In this document: positions 44,167-52,288 of the stretch, piece by piece
How the letters are laid out: every line of letters starts with the position of its first letter
Numbering within the stretch: the first letter of the stretch is position 1
From: Tepidimicrobium xylanilyticum
Lineage (GTDB): Bacteria; Bacillota; Clostridia; Tissierellales; Tepidimicrobiaceae
Length of the DNA stretch: 64,000 nucleotides
Reading direction: 5' to 3'
NCBI RefSeq assembly: GCF_900106765.1
Contig: NZ_FNNG01000002.1
Span: forward strand, 342,214-406,213
Notes under the pieces: model-generated
Told to the model about the DNA's origin: nothing
Database searches by the model: none
What the model saw: the letters and a program-made list of their open reading frames with translations, nothing else
Translations under genes and position numbers: made by a program

Positions 44167-44943
44167 TTACCATCGGCCTCTTGCTCCTCCTCCTCCAGAT
44201 CTTCCCCCTCCGCCAGAGGAACGCCTTCCTCTACTGGTGGAACTTGAACCTCCAAACCTACTACCTCTAAACAAGGAATAAGTCAAAAATCCATTGAAGA
44301 ACTTAAAATCAACAAATAGAAATAATATTATCCCTACAAGTAAAACAATAGTTTTCAAACCATTAAATGGATTTTCTTCAATATAATCCTCTGGGATATA
44401 ATATATATCCCAATTTATATCTCCTCTTGCCAATTGGATATTATATTCTTCCTCTACTTCATTAATTATTTCATTAAAACCTGATAATATACCTGTAGAA
44501 TAGTCACTTTCCTTAAAATACGGTATTATATAGCCATTTATAATATTCCCAATTTTACTGTCGGGTAATGCACCCTCCAGTCCATATCCTACTTCTATCC
44601 AAATTTCCCTATCCTCTGGTACTACTAAAATAAGTAAACCATTATCGTATTCCCTACTACCTATACCCCATTTTTCGAATAATTCACTAGCAAATCGATT
44701 AATATCCATCCCCCTTAAATCCAATACTGTAGCTACAACTATTTGAGCTCCAGTTTTTTTGTACAAGTCCTTATTGGTGTCTATGATATATTGCTCAACC
44801 TGACCATCTATAATATTCGCTTCATCATAAACATAAAAGGAATAGCTAGGTTCTGGTAATTGGATATTTACTTCAAATGTACAACTGCCAATAAAAATGA
44901 GTAAAATAGATAGGAATAATATTAAAATTTTTTTATTTTTCAT
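44167..44943 (-). CDS. TPM-domain (YgcG-like) membrane protein with Gly/Ser/Arg-rich tail
   Basis: About 258 residues. An N-terminal lipoprotein-like signal (FIGSC) precedes a TPM domain (about 35-165: VYDEANIIDG, GAQIVVATV, YDNGLLILVVPEDREIWIEVGYGLEG). One membrane segment (about 203-220) and a low-complexity tail of Gly, Ser and Arg (SGGGGRSGGGGARGRW) follow, as in YgcG. It starts nearly where lemA ends. LemA-TPM pairs are common; their role may be in envelope protein quality control, which is unsettled. Confidence 0.88.
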   Translation of the reverse strand: MKNKKILILFLSILLIFIGSCTFEVNIQLPEPSYSFYVYDEANIIDGQVEQYIIDTNKDLYKKTGAQIVVATVLDLRGMDINRFASELFEKWGIGSREYDNGLLILVVPEDREIWIEVGYGLEGALPDSKIGNIINGYIIPYFKESDYSTGILSGFNEIINEVEEEYNIQLARGDINWDIYYIPEDYIEENPFNGLKTIVLLVGIILFLFVDFKFFNGFLTYSLFRGSRFGGSSSTSRGRRSSGGGGRSGGGGARGRW

Positions 44944-44952
44944 ATATATCAC

Positions 44953-45507
44953 CTAGAAGTTTACTTCAGGAACTTCTGTCTCTTCTTGGTCTATTTCAAA
45001 ATATTGCCATTGCTCAAATCCAAATATATTGGCTATTATATTAGTTGGAAATCTCCTTATAGTCCTATTGAATTTTTCAACCTCTTCATTATATCTCATT
45101 CGTTCTGTTGCAATCCTATTTTCAGTTCCTGCAAGTTCATATTGTAATTCTGTGAAATTTTGATTTGCTTTAAGCTCAGGATAGTTTTCTACTACTGCAT
45201 ATAAGTTGGTTATGGCTCTATTAAATTCTGCATTGGCCTCTGCATATTCCTGAGGAGTATTAGCTGAGTTAAATTTTGTTCTCGCCTCAGTAATGCCTGT
45301 TAATACTTCTTTTTCATGTTCTGCATAGCCCTTTACAACTTCAACTAAATTAGGTATCAAATCAGCTCTTCGCTTTAATTGGTTTTCAACCTGTGCCCAA
45401 GCACTTTTTACTCTTTCATCTCCCTCAACCAATCTATTATAAGTTCCTCCCAAAAATACTGCTATCAAAACCAATATTATGATAGGTATTATTAATTTTT
45501 TCCCCAT
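44953..45507 (-). CDS. lemA: LemA family protein
   Basis: 184 residues: an N-terminal membrane anchor (residues 4-22) followed by the LemA helical domain (NRLVEGDERVKSAWAQVENQLKRRADLIPNLVEVVKGYA) and the C-terminal ENRIATERMRYNEEVEKFNRTIRRFP that defines the family. Long amphipathic helices predict an exterior coiled-coil-like bundle. First gene of the lemA-TPM-znuACB run. Function unknown. Confidence 0.95.
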   Translation of the reverse strand: MGKKLIIPIIILVLIAVFLGGTYNRLVEGDERVKSAWAQVENQLKRRADLIPNLVEVVKGYAEHEKEVLTGITEARTKFNSANTPQEYAEANAEFNRAITNLYAVVENYPELKANQNFTELQYELAGTENRIATERMRYNEEVEKFNRTIRRFPTNIIANIFGFEQWQYFEIDQEETEVPEVNF

Positions 45508-45589
45508 TTAAAATCCTCCTTGTAATCATAGTCTACATACCATTTATTATATTATAATATAATACTTGTAAAAAGTTTTATTATAAAAA

Positions 45590-45615
45590 AATATAACTGG
45601 GAAATTTCATCCCAG
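45590..45615 (-). terminator. Terminator of the tetR/radical SAM unit
   Basis: A 6-bp stem (CTGGGA / TCCCAG) with a 7-base loop, followed on the minus strand by TTATATTTTTTT. It overlaps the stop region of the radical SAM gene. Confidence 0.7.
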
Positions 45616-46986
45616 CTATACCTTTGCAAGTTTTTTCTCTTTTTCTTCTAAATGCTTTCTCCAAAGCCTATCGGCTGTTTCTGCCCATGCTCTAGCAGCT
45701 TCTTCAGTTTTTAATACTAAATCTTCCACATCCTCTCTATCGATGGGTTGAGTTGAATAGGCTTTTGATCTGTTTACCATATTCTTTAATTTTTCAGGAT
45801 TGTCTAATAGAGGACATGGTCTTAGATGGTTCTTATTAAAAGGCATATTCTCCTTATACTCCATGAATAAAGGTGATTGTAGAGCTTCAATTAAACTAAC
45901 ATTTTTAATATTGACATTGGCATAGTGTATAAAGGCACATGGTTCCACATCCCCATTTGCATTTATATGAATATATCTTTTACCACCAGCAATGCACCCA
46001 TGAACATACTCTCCATCGTTCCAAAAATCCAAAAGGAATATGGGTTTTTTAGTCCTTAAATATCTAATCTGATGGTACATATACTCCCTCTGTTCTGGAG
46101 TAACCATTAGGTCTACTACCGCATCTTTACCTATAGGAATATAAGTAAAATACCAACCAAACATACATCCTTTTTCAATAAGAAAATCTATATATTCCTC
46201 TGTAGCGATAGAATAAGTATTATTCCTATGATAACAAGTGGAAAAGCCAAATACTACCCCTGCTTTTTTCAATAGATCCATTGCTTCAATAACTTTCTTG
46301 TAAGTACCTTTGCCTCTACGCATATCCGTTTCTTCTTCAAATCCTTCTACACTAATGGCTAACCCAAAGTTTCCTATTTCACCTAAAGTTTTAGCCAATT
46401 CTTCATCCACTAAAGTAGCATTAGTAAAGGATAAGAATGAGCAGTCGCTATGTTCTTTAGCAAGCTTTATTAAATCCTTTTTTCTAACTAAAGGTTCTCC
46501 CCCAGAAAATATATACATATATATCCCCAAATTTTTACCTTCCCTAATAACTCTATCCAATATTTCATAGCTTAAAGAGTCAGTCCTGTCGTATTCAGCT
46601 GCCCAACATCCAGTACAATTTAAATTACAAGCACTGGTAGGGTCGATTAAAATGGCCCAGGGTACATTACAATTGTATTTTTCCATCATCTTATACTGAA
46701 TCGGAATACCAACCATCCCAGCATTCACCATATAGTTTATTAAAAATTTCTTCCTGGTTTCAGGAGACAACTCGTCAAAATACCTTTCAATCAGTTTATA
46801 CCAATTGCTTTCAGGGTCATCTACTACCTTTCTAAAGGTTTCTAACATCCTTTTGTGGTTATCTCTGACAATAATCTTTTCTGCCCAATCTAACAATTTA
46901 GGCATATTCTCCATGGGATCCTTTTCAATATACCTAAGTCCTTCGCTTATTACTTTAGAACTAATAAGCTGTTTTACAGCTCCCAT
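45616..46986 (-). CDS. Radical SAM enzyme with C-terminal SPASM-like region
   Basis: 456 residues. A helical N-terminal region (1-110) precedes the radical SAM core with CNLNCTGCW (Cys120, Cys124, Cys127), the FSGGEPL motif and SFTNATLVD. C-terminal cysteines in VHGCIAGG, GDVEPCAFIHY and LRPCPLLDNP suggest an auxiliary cluster, SPASM-like. A TetR gene lies 15 bp upstream in the same transcript, so expression is probably induced by a small molecule. Substrate unknown; relatives include membrane-lipid and peptide modifiers. Confidence 0.88.
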   Translation of the reverse strand: MGAVKQLISSKVISEGLRYIEKDPMENMPKLLDWAEKIIVRDNHKRMLETFRKVVDDPESNWYKLIERYFDELSPETRKKFLINYMVNAGMVGIPIQYKMMEKYNCNVPWAILIDPTSACNLNCTGCWAAEYDRTDSLSYEILDRVIREGKNLGIYMYIFSGGEPLVRKKDLIKLAKEHSDCSFLSFTNATLVDEELAKTLGEIGNFGLAISVEGFEEETDMRRGKGTYKKVIEAMDLLKKAGVVFGFSTCYHRNNTYSIATEEYIDFLIEKGCMFGWYFTYIPIGKDAVVDLMVTPEQREYMYHQIRYLRTKKPIFLLDFWNDGEYVHGCIAGGKRYIHINANGDVEPCAFIHYANVNIKNVSLIEALQSPLFMEYKENMPFNKNHLRPCPLLDNPEKLKNMVNRSKAYSTQPIDREDVEDLVLKTEEAARAWAETADRLWRKHLEEKEKKLAKV

Positions 46987-47001
46987 ATAAAACCCCCCTA
47001 A

Positions 47002-47589
47002 CTAAGCTTTTAAACCATCTATTAGTATATTGAAGGATTCTAATTTTTTATTCAAGTCTAAGATATTGGAAGTCCTCTGTAATGTAAAAGTCTCAATAAG
47101 CGTATAGATGGTTTCAGCTAAACTTCTACTGTCTACTTCTTTAATTTCTTTAGCCTCAATTCCCTCCTTTATTAGTTCCTCTAATATGGATTTTAGTTCC
47201 TGAATATAGTCCTTTAATTTCTCCAAAGTTTCATTTCTTTCCCTTTTTAATATGAGCCAAGTTTCTAATAATAGCAAAAAAGTATGGTTGTTACTGCTTT
47301 CTTCAATTAACTGATGAACTATCTTTTTTAATTTGTCAATGAAAGTCAATCCTTCATCTATAGCTATAGCTCTTACCTGTGTTCTCATATTTTCTAGAGT
47401 ATGGCTCATAGTATGATAGAATATTTCATCCTTATTTGAAAAGTATTGATAAATAGTAGTTCTACCCATGCCACATTGATTAGAAATATGAGAAAGATTT
47501 GTATTTATGTATCCATATTTTGTAAATACTTCTCTAGCCTTTTCAACTATCTCCTTCTTTTTTAATTCATAATCAACTATCTTAGGCAA
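47002..47589 (-). CDS. TetR/AcrR family transcriptional regulator
   Basis: 195 residues. The N-terminal HTH is canonical (KKKEIVEKAREVFTKYGY, then LSHISNQCGMGRTTIYQYFSNKDEIF) and the C-terminal ligand domain is helical and divergent. The TTG start follows AGGGG. It heads a two-gene unit with the radical SAM enzyme, and a perfect 12-bp palindrome overlaps its own promoter, so autorepression is likely. Confidence 0.92.
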   Translation of the reverse strand: MPKIVDYELKKKEIVEKAREVFTKYGYINTNLSHISNQCGMGRTTIYQYFSNKDEIFYHTMSHTLENMRTQVRAIAIDEGLTFIDKLKKIVHQLIEESSNNHTFLLLLETWLILKRERNETLEKLKDYIQELKSILEELIKEGIEAKEIKEVDSRSLAETIYTLIETFTLQRTSNILDLNKKLESFNILIDGLKA

Positions 47590-47634
47590 TATGCATATTC
47601 CCCTCTCTACTTGTCAACAATTTAGCTTAATTTA

Positions 47635-47663
47635 AGTGTAACATTTTCCGACACTAGTGTCAA
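47635..47663 (-). promoter_or_regulatory. Promoter and palindromic operator of the tetR unit
   Basis: TTGACA (-35, 47658-47663), 17 bases, TACACT (-10, 47635-47640). The perfect palindrome GACACTAGTGTC (47650-47661) overlaps the -35 box and spacer, the classical position for a TetR-family operator. Confidence 0.82.
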
Positions 47664-47703
47664 TAAAAAATAGAAAATATTTCCTTCCATGGAGGAAAAA
47701 ATA

Positions 47704-48867
47704 TTAATCTATATAATAAACCTTCATATTTTCAAGGGCATTGTTCACCAATAAATCTATATCGATATTCTCTTCCGACCTTCCTATATCAGACAGCTTG
47801 GGCTTGGTTACTGGATGTTTAGGCAAGAATAAAGTACAGCAATCATCATAAGGTAATATGGATGTTTCATAAGTTTTAATTTCCTTGGCTAATTCTATTA
47901 TTTCCACTTTATCCATTCCTATTAAAGGCCTTAATATAGGCATATTAACCGCTGCATTAGTTACCGTTAATCCTTGGACAGTCTGGCTTGCCACTTGACC
48001 TAAACTTTCTCCCGTTATCAATACATCTAAATTCTCCTTTATAGCAACTTTTTCAGCAATTCTCATCATGAACCTTCTAGAAAGTATGGTCATCTCATCT
48101 TCAGGACATTTAGCATTTAATTCCTTTTGAATTTCCAATATATTGACGCTATACAATTTTAATCTTCCCGTATATGTGCTCAAAATTTTAGCTAAATTTT
48201 TAACCTTTTCTTCCGCCCTTTCACTAGTAAAAGGATAACTATGAAAATGAATTCCGCTAATCTCTAATCCCCTTTTTGCCATTAAAAATCCTGCCACTGG
48301 ACTATCAATACCTCCAGATAGCAGCAATAATCCTTTGCCATTAACGCCAACAGGCAGTCCGCCATAGCCTTCTACCCTGTCAGTATAAATATATGCCTTT
48401 TGTTTTATATCTATGAATAGATAGGTATCTGGATTATGCAAATCCACCTGCATATCTTCAATATTTTTTAGTACTACTCCTCCCATTTGCTTAGAGATTT
48501 CTGGAGATTTTATTGGGAAAGTCTTATCAACCCTATTGGTTATTACTTTGAAAGTCTTTACAGTTACATTTGCCTTTTTTTCTACCATTGCTTTTATTAC
48601 TGCTTCTTCTATTTTTCCCATATCTTTTTCTACTCTTAAGCAAGGGCAAATATATACGATTCCAAACACCTTTTTAAGTTTATCAATCATGACTTCAAGG
48701 TTATCTAAAGTTTCTATATATATTTTCCCTTGCTCTCGATAAATCTTCTCATACTCCATATCCTTAATTGCCATTTTAATTCTTGAAATCAATTTGTCTT
48801 CAAAGTACTTTCTATTTTTTCCTTTTAATGCTATTTCTCCAAAACTTATGCTAAGAACTCTGTCCAT
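47704..48867 (-). CDS. thiI: tRNA 4-thiouridine sulfurtransferase ThiI
   Basis: Transfers sulfur to uridine-8 of tRNA and can serve thiazole synthesis. 387 residues: NFLD/THUMP region (about 60-165) and PP-loop ATPase with LLLSGGIDSPVAGFLMAKRG. The catalytic-type Cys region is YDDCCTLFLPKHP. The C-terminal rhodanese domain of E. coli ThiI is absent, as in Bacillus. It is four bases below a cysteine desulfurase gene, its expected sulfur donor, matching the Bacillus nifZ-thiI arrangement. Confidence 0.96.
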   Translation of the reverse strand: MDRVLSISFGEIALKGKNRKYFEDKLISRIKMAIKDMEYEKIYREQGKIYIETLDNLEVMIDKLKKVFGIVYICPCLRVEKDMGKIEEAVIKAMVEKKANVTVKTFKVITNRVDKTFPIKSPEISKQMGGVVLKNIEDMQVDLHNPDTYLFIDIKQKAYIYTDRVEGYGGLPVGVNGKGLLLLSGGIDSPVAGFLMAKRGLEISGIHFHSYPFTSERAEEKVKNLAKILSTYTGRLKLYSVNILEIQKELNAKCPEDEMTILSRRFMMRIAEKVAIKENLDVLITGESLGQVASQTVQGLTVTNAAVNMPILRPLIGMDKVEIIELAKEIKTYETSILPYDDCCTLFLPKHPVTKPKLSDIGRSEENIDIDLLVNNALENMKVYYID

Positions 48868-48871
48868 TTTA

Positions 48872-50029
48872 TCACCTCATAGTTATTTGTCTAATTTCTT
48901 CTACTGAATCTTTAAGTATTTTAACTGTATACTCCATATCTTCTATTGTATTGTCATAGGAAAAGCAAAATCTAATGGTTCCCTCAATAGCCCTATCAGG
49001 AAGTCCTAGAGCTTTGAGTACATGGCTTTTTTCCGTGCCCTTTGAAGAACAAGCAGAACTAGTAGAAACATATATGCCCTTGTCTTCTAAATAATGTAAT
49101 AATACTTCCCCTCTAACATATTCAAAAGATACATTTAGTATATAGGGGGAAGAATTGTCATCTAATGGGGTATTTATATGGATATTTTCTATCTCATCTA
49201 TTAAGCGTTTAACAAAATAGGCTTTTACATTTCTCACATGCTCCCTTTCCTTGTAGAAATTATCTCTCATTATCTCCACAGCTTTATTTAGTCCCATTAT
49301 GCCAGGTACATTTTCCGTACCTGAACGAAATCCCCTCTCCTGATTTCCTCCATATATAATAGGATTTAATTTCAACTCATTCCTGACATATAAGCCTCCA
49401 ACGCCCTTTGGCCCATGAATCTTGTGCCCACTAAAACTAAAAGTGTCTACTTTCCATTCTTTTAATTTAATGGGGATTTTTCCAAAAGCTTGAACTCCAT
49501 CTACGTGTAATAGAGCCTTTAATTTCCTTTCCGTAAGCAACTTTTTTATTTCCCAAATAGGCTGAATGGTACCAATCTCATTATTCACGAACATTATTGA
49601 AATCAGTATGGTATCATCTCTAAGGCTATCTTTTAACTGCTCTAAAGATATAAAACCTCTATTATCAACCTCCAAATAGGTAATATCATATCCATTTTCT
49701 TCATAATGTTTTAATACATTTAATACTGAAGAATGTTCTATTGTTGATGTAATAATGTGTTTGCCAAACCTATTATACTTATTAATTACGCTTTGAATGG
49801 CCATATTATTGCTTTCAGTTCCACCAGAAGTAAAATATATCTCATCTTTTTTTACATTCAAGAAATTTGCAATGTTTTCTCTTGCCTTTTCTATCTTCTT
49901 TTCCACATTAAAACCAAGTCTATGTAAGGATGAAGGATTAGCAAATTCATCCCTTAAAAAATGTACCATTTCTTCGATTACTTCTTCCCTTGGTTTAGTG
50001 GTAGAACAGTTATCTAAATAGATATTCAA
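48872..50029 (-). CDS. Cysteine desulfurase, NifS/NifZ type
   Basis: PLP enzyme of 385 residues. N-terminal LDNCSTTKP, TSGGTESNN, PLP Lys in SFSGHKIHGPKGVGG and the sulfur-carrying Cys in VSTSSACSSKG are all in place. The TTG start has GAGGTGAT upstream. Adjacent to thiI (4 bp) it probably supplies persulfide for tRNA thiolation rather than general Fe-S assembly, by analogy with Bacillus NifZ. Confidence 0.95.
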   Translation of the reverse strand: MNIYLDNCSTTKPREEVIEEMVHFLRDEFANPSSLHRLGFNVEKKIEKARENIANFLNVKKDEIYFTSGGTESNNMAIQSVINKYNRFGKHIITSTIEHSSVLNVLKHYEENGYDITYLEVDNRGFISLEQLKDSLRDDTILISIMFVNNEIGTIQPIWEIKKLLTERKLKALLHVDGVQAFGKIPIKLKEWKVDTFSFSGHKIHGPKGVGGLYVRNELKLNPIIYGGNQERGFRSGTENVPGIMGLNKAVEIMRDNFYKEREHVRNVKAYFVKRLIDEIENIHINTPLDDNSSPYILNVSFEYVRGEVLLHYLEDKGIYVSTSSACSSKGTEKSHVLKALGLPDRAIEGTIRFCFSYDNTIEDMEYTVKILKDSVEEIRQITMR

Positions 50030-50046
50030 AGTATCACCTCTTCAAG

Positions 50047-50652
50047 TTAGTATCCTAAGTCCTCATCGATTATATATATATTTATATTGCAGCCAGGAAG
50101 ATTTTTATGGATTATAACCTCAACATTACAAATCCTATCAGGTGAATTGCAATCATTACATTTTCCTGTAAATCTACATGGCGTATTGACTTTTAACCTT
50201 TGTGCATTTTTAGGAGCAGCTATATTTTTAATCCTTTCTATAGCATCATTGTAATCTTTACATATTTTGTTCCTTCCTGCTATAATATATACCCTTTCAT
50301 GACCATAGAACATGGAAGAAACTCTATTGCCACTACCATCAATATTGACCAATTTACCATCTAAGGTTAAAGCATTAGTACTAGTTATGTATATTTTGGA
50401 ATTAAAGGCTTTTGATAAGGCTTCTTTTTTATCTTCAGCTTTCCAATGCCAGTAAACCTCATATCCTCTTTCTTTAAAATCCTCAAATAACCCCATTTCA
50501 AATAATGTCATAGAACCACCAAAACCAATAGACTCATCTACCGAAATGGAATCAAATAGGGCTTCTCTTGCTTCTTCCTTAGTCTTAAAAAGACTAACAT
50601 CAAATCCATTATCTTTTAAACTCTTTTCTGCAGACAAAATTCTCTCTTCCAT
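50047..50652 (-). CDS. LUD-domain protein (LutC/YkgG-like)
   Basis: 201 residues of the LUD family (former DUF162): SIGFGGSMTLFEMGL, ITSTNALTLDGKLVNIDGSGNRVSSM, FYGHERVYIIAGRNKI. A Cys cluster near the C-terminus (TPCRFTGKCNDCNSPDRICN) suggests an iron-sulfur or zinc site. The ATG at 50652 has GGAGAG upstream; the longer frame adds six residues. First gene of the LUD-desulfurase-thiI run. Some LUD proteins act in lactate oxidation, but no partner genes are here. Confidence 0.9.
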   Translation of the reverse strand: MEERILSAEKSLKDNGFDVSLFKTKEEAREALFDSISVDESIGFGGSMTLFEMGLFEDFKERGYEVYWHWKAEDKKEALSKAFNSKIYITSTNALTLDGKLVNIDGSGNRVSSMFYGHERVYIIAGRNKICKDYNDAIERIKNIAAPKNAQRLKVNTPCRFTGKCNDCNSPDRICNVEVIIHKNLPGCNINIYIIDEDLGY

Positions 50653-50825
50653 CGAAATCTCTCCTCTCAAATCAATTAAATTGGAAGTCTAAAAAACCCT
50701 ATGTCTTATTAATAACAACTTTAACATAATTATATAGTATTTGGTTATTATTATAAAGAGTAAGTTAAACATATGGATGTTTTCTATATTTTTTTGATTT
50801 TGCTAGACATTTTTTTAAAAAAGTA

Positions 50826-50854
50826 TTGCATATTTTGTCGTTGTCTGCTATAAT
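50826..50854 (+). promoter_or_regulatory. Strong sigma-A promoter
   Basis: TTGCAT (50826-50831), 17 bases, TATAAT (50849-50854). It drives the short RNA that ends at the terminator at 50945-50981 and, by read-through, asparaginase. The remainder of the 50671-50825 stretch shows nothing specific. Confidence 0.78.
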
Positions 50855-50860
50855 TTAAGA

Positions 50861-50981
50861 GTGGTTATCCCCCTGGTAACCTCAAATAAGATCTCTATTC
50901 CCAATACCCCTTTTGAACGGTTTGTTTACATCCGTTACGGATGGGAAAATCCCCTCGTTAAGAGGGGATTTTCTTTTTTTG
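50861..50981 (+). ncRNA. Candidate leader RNA or small RNA upstream of asparaginase
   Basis: The predicted transcript is about 120 bases from the promoter to the terminator. It can fold into GGTTA-TAACC near the 5' end, then CATCCG-TTA-CGGATG (50929-50943), then the terminator. A GGG just before the terminator and CCCC runs upstream allow alternative pairings, as in attenuators. It matches no riboswitch class I can recognise. It is either a regulatory leader of asparaginase or an independent sRNA. Confidence 0.5.
50945..50981 (+). terminator. Strong terminator 75 bp before asparaginase
   Basis: An 11-bp stem (AAAATCCCCTC / GAGGGGATTTT), five-base loop, followed by CTTTTTTT. Located between the short-RNA promoter and the asparaginase start, so it either ends an sRNA or attenuates the gene. 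Confidence 0.9.
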
Positions 50982-51057
50982 TTTCTATGTTCATCCCTTC
51001 TAATATCTTTTCAAATCTGTGATAAAATATAATTATTAAAGGTAAGGAGGAATCTTC

Positions 51058-52041
51058 ATGACTTATGAAAGTAAAGTTGCAATCATATTCACTGGTGGTA
51101 CCATTTCCATGAAAATAGATCCTAGAATTCACGCTGCAATACCTGCATTATCTTCTGAAGAAATTGTAGCTATGGTCACTAATATAGAAAAGTTTGCAGA
51201 AATAGAAATAATAAATTTCTCTAACATGCCTAGCCCTCATATTACTCCGGAGATGATGATGGATTTGGCAAAATTAGTAAAAGAAACGGTTCAAAGAGAA
51301 GACATTACTGGTGTCGTCGTTACCCATGGAACTGATACTTTAGAAGAAACTGCATACTTGTTGGATTTAACTATAAAATCTGAAAAGCCCATTGTTGTAG
51401 TAGGAGCAATGAGAAATAGCTCTGAACTTGGATACGATGGTTCCAGCAATTTATCCGCCGCAATCTGTACTGCTATTTCCAGAAATGCAAAGGGTAAGGG
51501 AGTATTAGTCGTAATGAATAATGAGGTAAATGCTGCAAGCGAAGTCACTAAAACTAATACTCTTTCATTGGATACATTTAAATCTCCCGAATTTGGACCA
51601 CTTGGTATTGTTGATAATGATGAAGTAATTTTTTATAGAGATATTATATCAAAAAAATATATTGATACTGAAAAAATTGAACCTAAAGTAGGTCTAATAA
51701 AGTGCGGGCCTGGAATGGAGTCTGATATATTCGATTTTTACATAGAAAAGGGCTACAAAGGTATTGTAATAGAGGCTTTAGGAAGGGGAAACATACCGCC
51801 TGCTATGGTACCTGGGGTTAAAAAAGCTATTAGTAAAGGGATTCCCATAGTAATGGTGTCTAGGTGTCCTACAGGTAGAGTTCTAGACACATATGGTTAT
51901 GAGGGTGGAGGAAAACATTTAAGGAGTTTGGGAGTTATATTCGGTAACAACCTACCTGGTCAAAAAGCTAGAATAAAATTGATGTTAGCACTATCAGTTA
52001 CTAATAACCTTAAAACTATACAAGACCTATTTGAGAATTAG
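51058..52041 (+). CDS. L-asparaginase
   Basis: Hydrolyses asparagine to aspartate and ammonia; 327 residues, cytosolic (no signal peptide). First catalytic motif FTGGTISM (Thr) and second motif VVTHGTDTLEETAYLL (Thr-Asp) are intact; NSSELGYDGSSNLSAA follows. GGTAAGGAGG precedes the ATG. It is preceded by a promoter-terminator leader and followed by a 13-bp hairpin. Fits the amino-acid fermenting picture together with glutaminase. AnsA/AnsB subtype not decided. Confidence 0.94.
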   Translation: MTYESKVAIIFTGGTISMKIDPRIHAAIPALSSEEIVAMVTNIEKFAEIEIINFSNMPSPHITPEMMMDLAKLVKETVQREDITGVVVTHGTDTLEETAYLLDLTIKSEKPIVVVGAMRNSSELGYDGSSNLSAAICTAISRNAKGKGVLVVMNNEVNAASEVTKTNTLSLDTFKSPEFGPLGIVDNDEVIFYRDIISKKYIDTEKIEPKVGLIKCGPGMESDIFDFYIEKGYKGIVIEALGRGNIPPAMVPGVKKAISKGIPIVMVSRCPTGRVLDTYGYEGGGKHLRSLGVIFGNNLPGQKARIKLMLALSVTNNLKTIQDLFEN

Positions 52042-52068
52042 TCTAGATAGACCTAGTCTATCTAGACT
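52040..52068. other. Perfect hairpin between convergent genes
   Basis: A 13-bp perfect stem (AGTCTAGATAGAC / GTCTATCTAGACT) with a three-base loop spans the asparaginase stop and the -1-frame stop of the convergent gene. No T-tract, so a weak or factor-assisted terminator at best. Confidence 0.55.
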
Positions 52069-52288
52069 TGCTTCTTCCATAAAAACCTCTAGTACTATAA
52101 TCCAAAAATTCCTCAATATATTTTACTGTCTTAACCAAAGTATCTAACTCGTTAGTTTTATGATTGTTTTCTAATTCATATAATCGATCTTCCAGTTTTC
52201 CCATTAACGTATAAATTTTTTCCAATTGTAGTTTTATTTCCTCATAGAATTCTATATTTTGGGATTGATCTTGAAAACTGGGTAACCC
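52058..52288 (-). CDS. C-terminal extension (76 codons) in the -1 frame of the beta-propeller-like gene
   Basis: The main gene contains nine consecutive A's; codons read AAA AAA AAG, which includes the slippery heptamer A-AAA-AAG in the correct phase. A -1 shift there would replace the last 11 residues with 76 others, ending at 52058. That extension is open, starts naturally (GLPSFQDQSQ) and is a predicted coiled coil (FYEEIKLQLEKIYTLMGKL, then LVKTVKYIEEFLD). No start codon with a good ribosome site exists in this frame. Programmed frameshift, a real indel or a sequencing error are all possible. Confidence 0.5.
   Translation of the reverse strand, partial: GLPSFQDQSQNIEFYEEIKLQLEKIYTLMGKLEDRLYELENNHKTNELDTLVKTVKYIEEFLDYSTRGFYGRSKSR

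Noticed and set aside
47681..47697. Hairpin TTCCTTCCATGGAGGAA as thiI terminator
   Set aside because: Short imperfect stem with a poor T-tract; not strong enough to list as a terminator.
50935..51132. 65-codon minus-strand ORF across the terminator before asparaginase
   Set aside because: It runs through a strong terminator hairpin and the asparaginase start and has no supporting signal.
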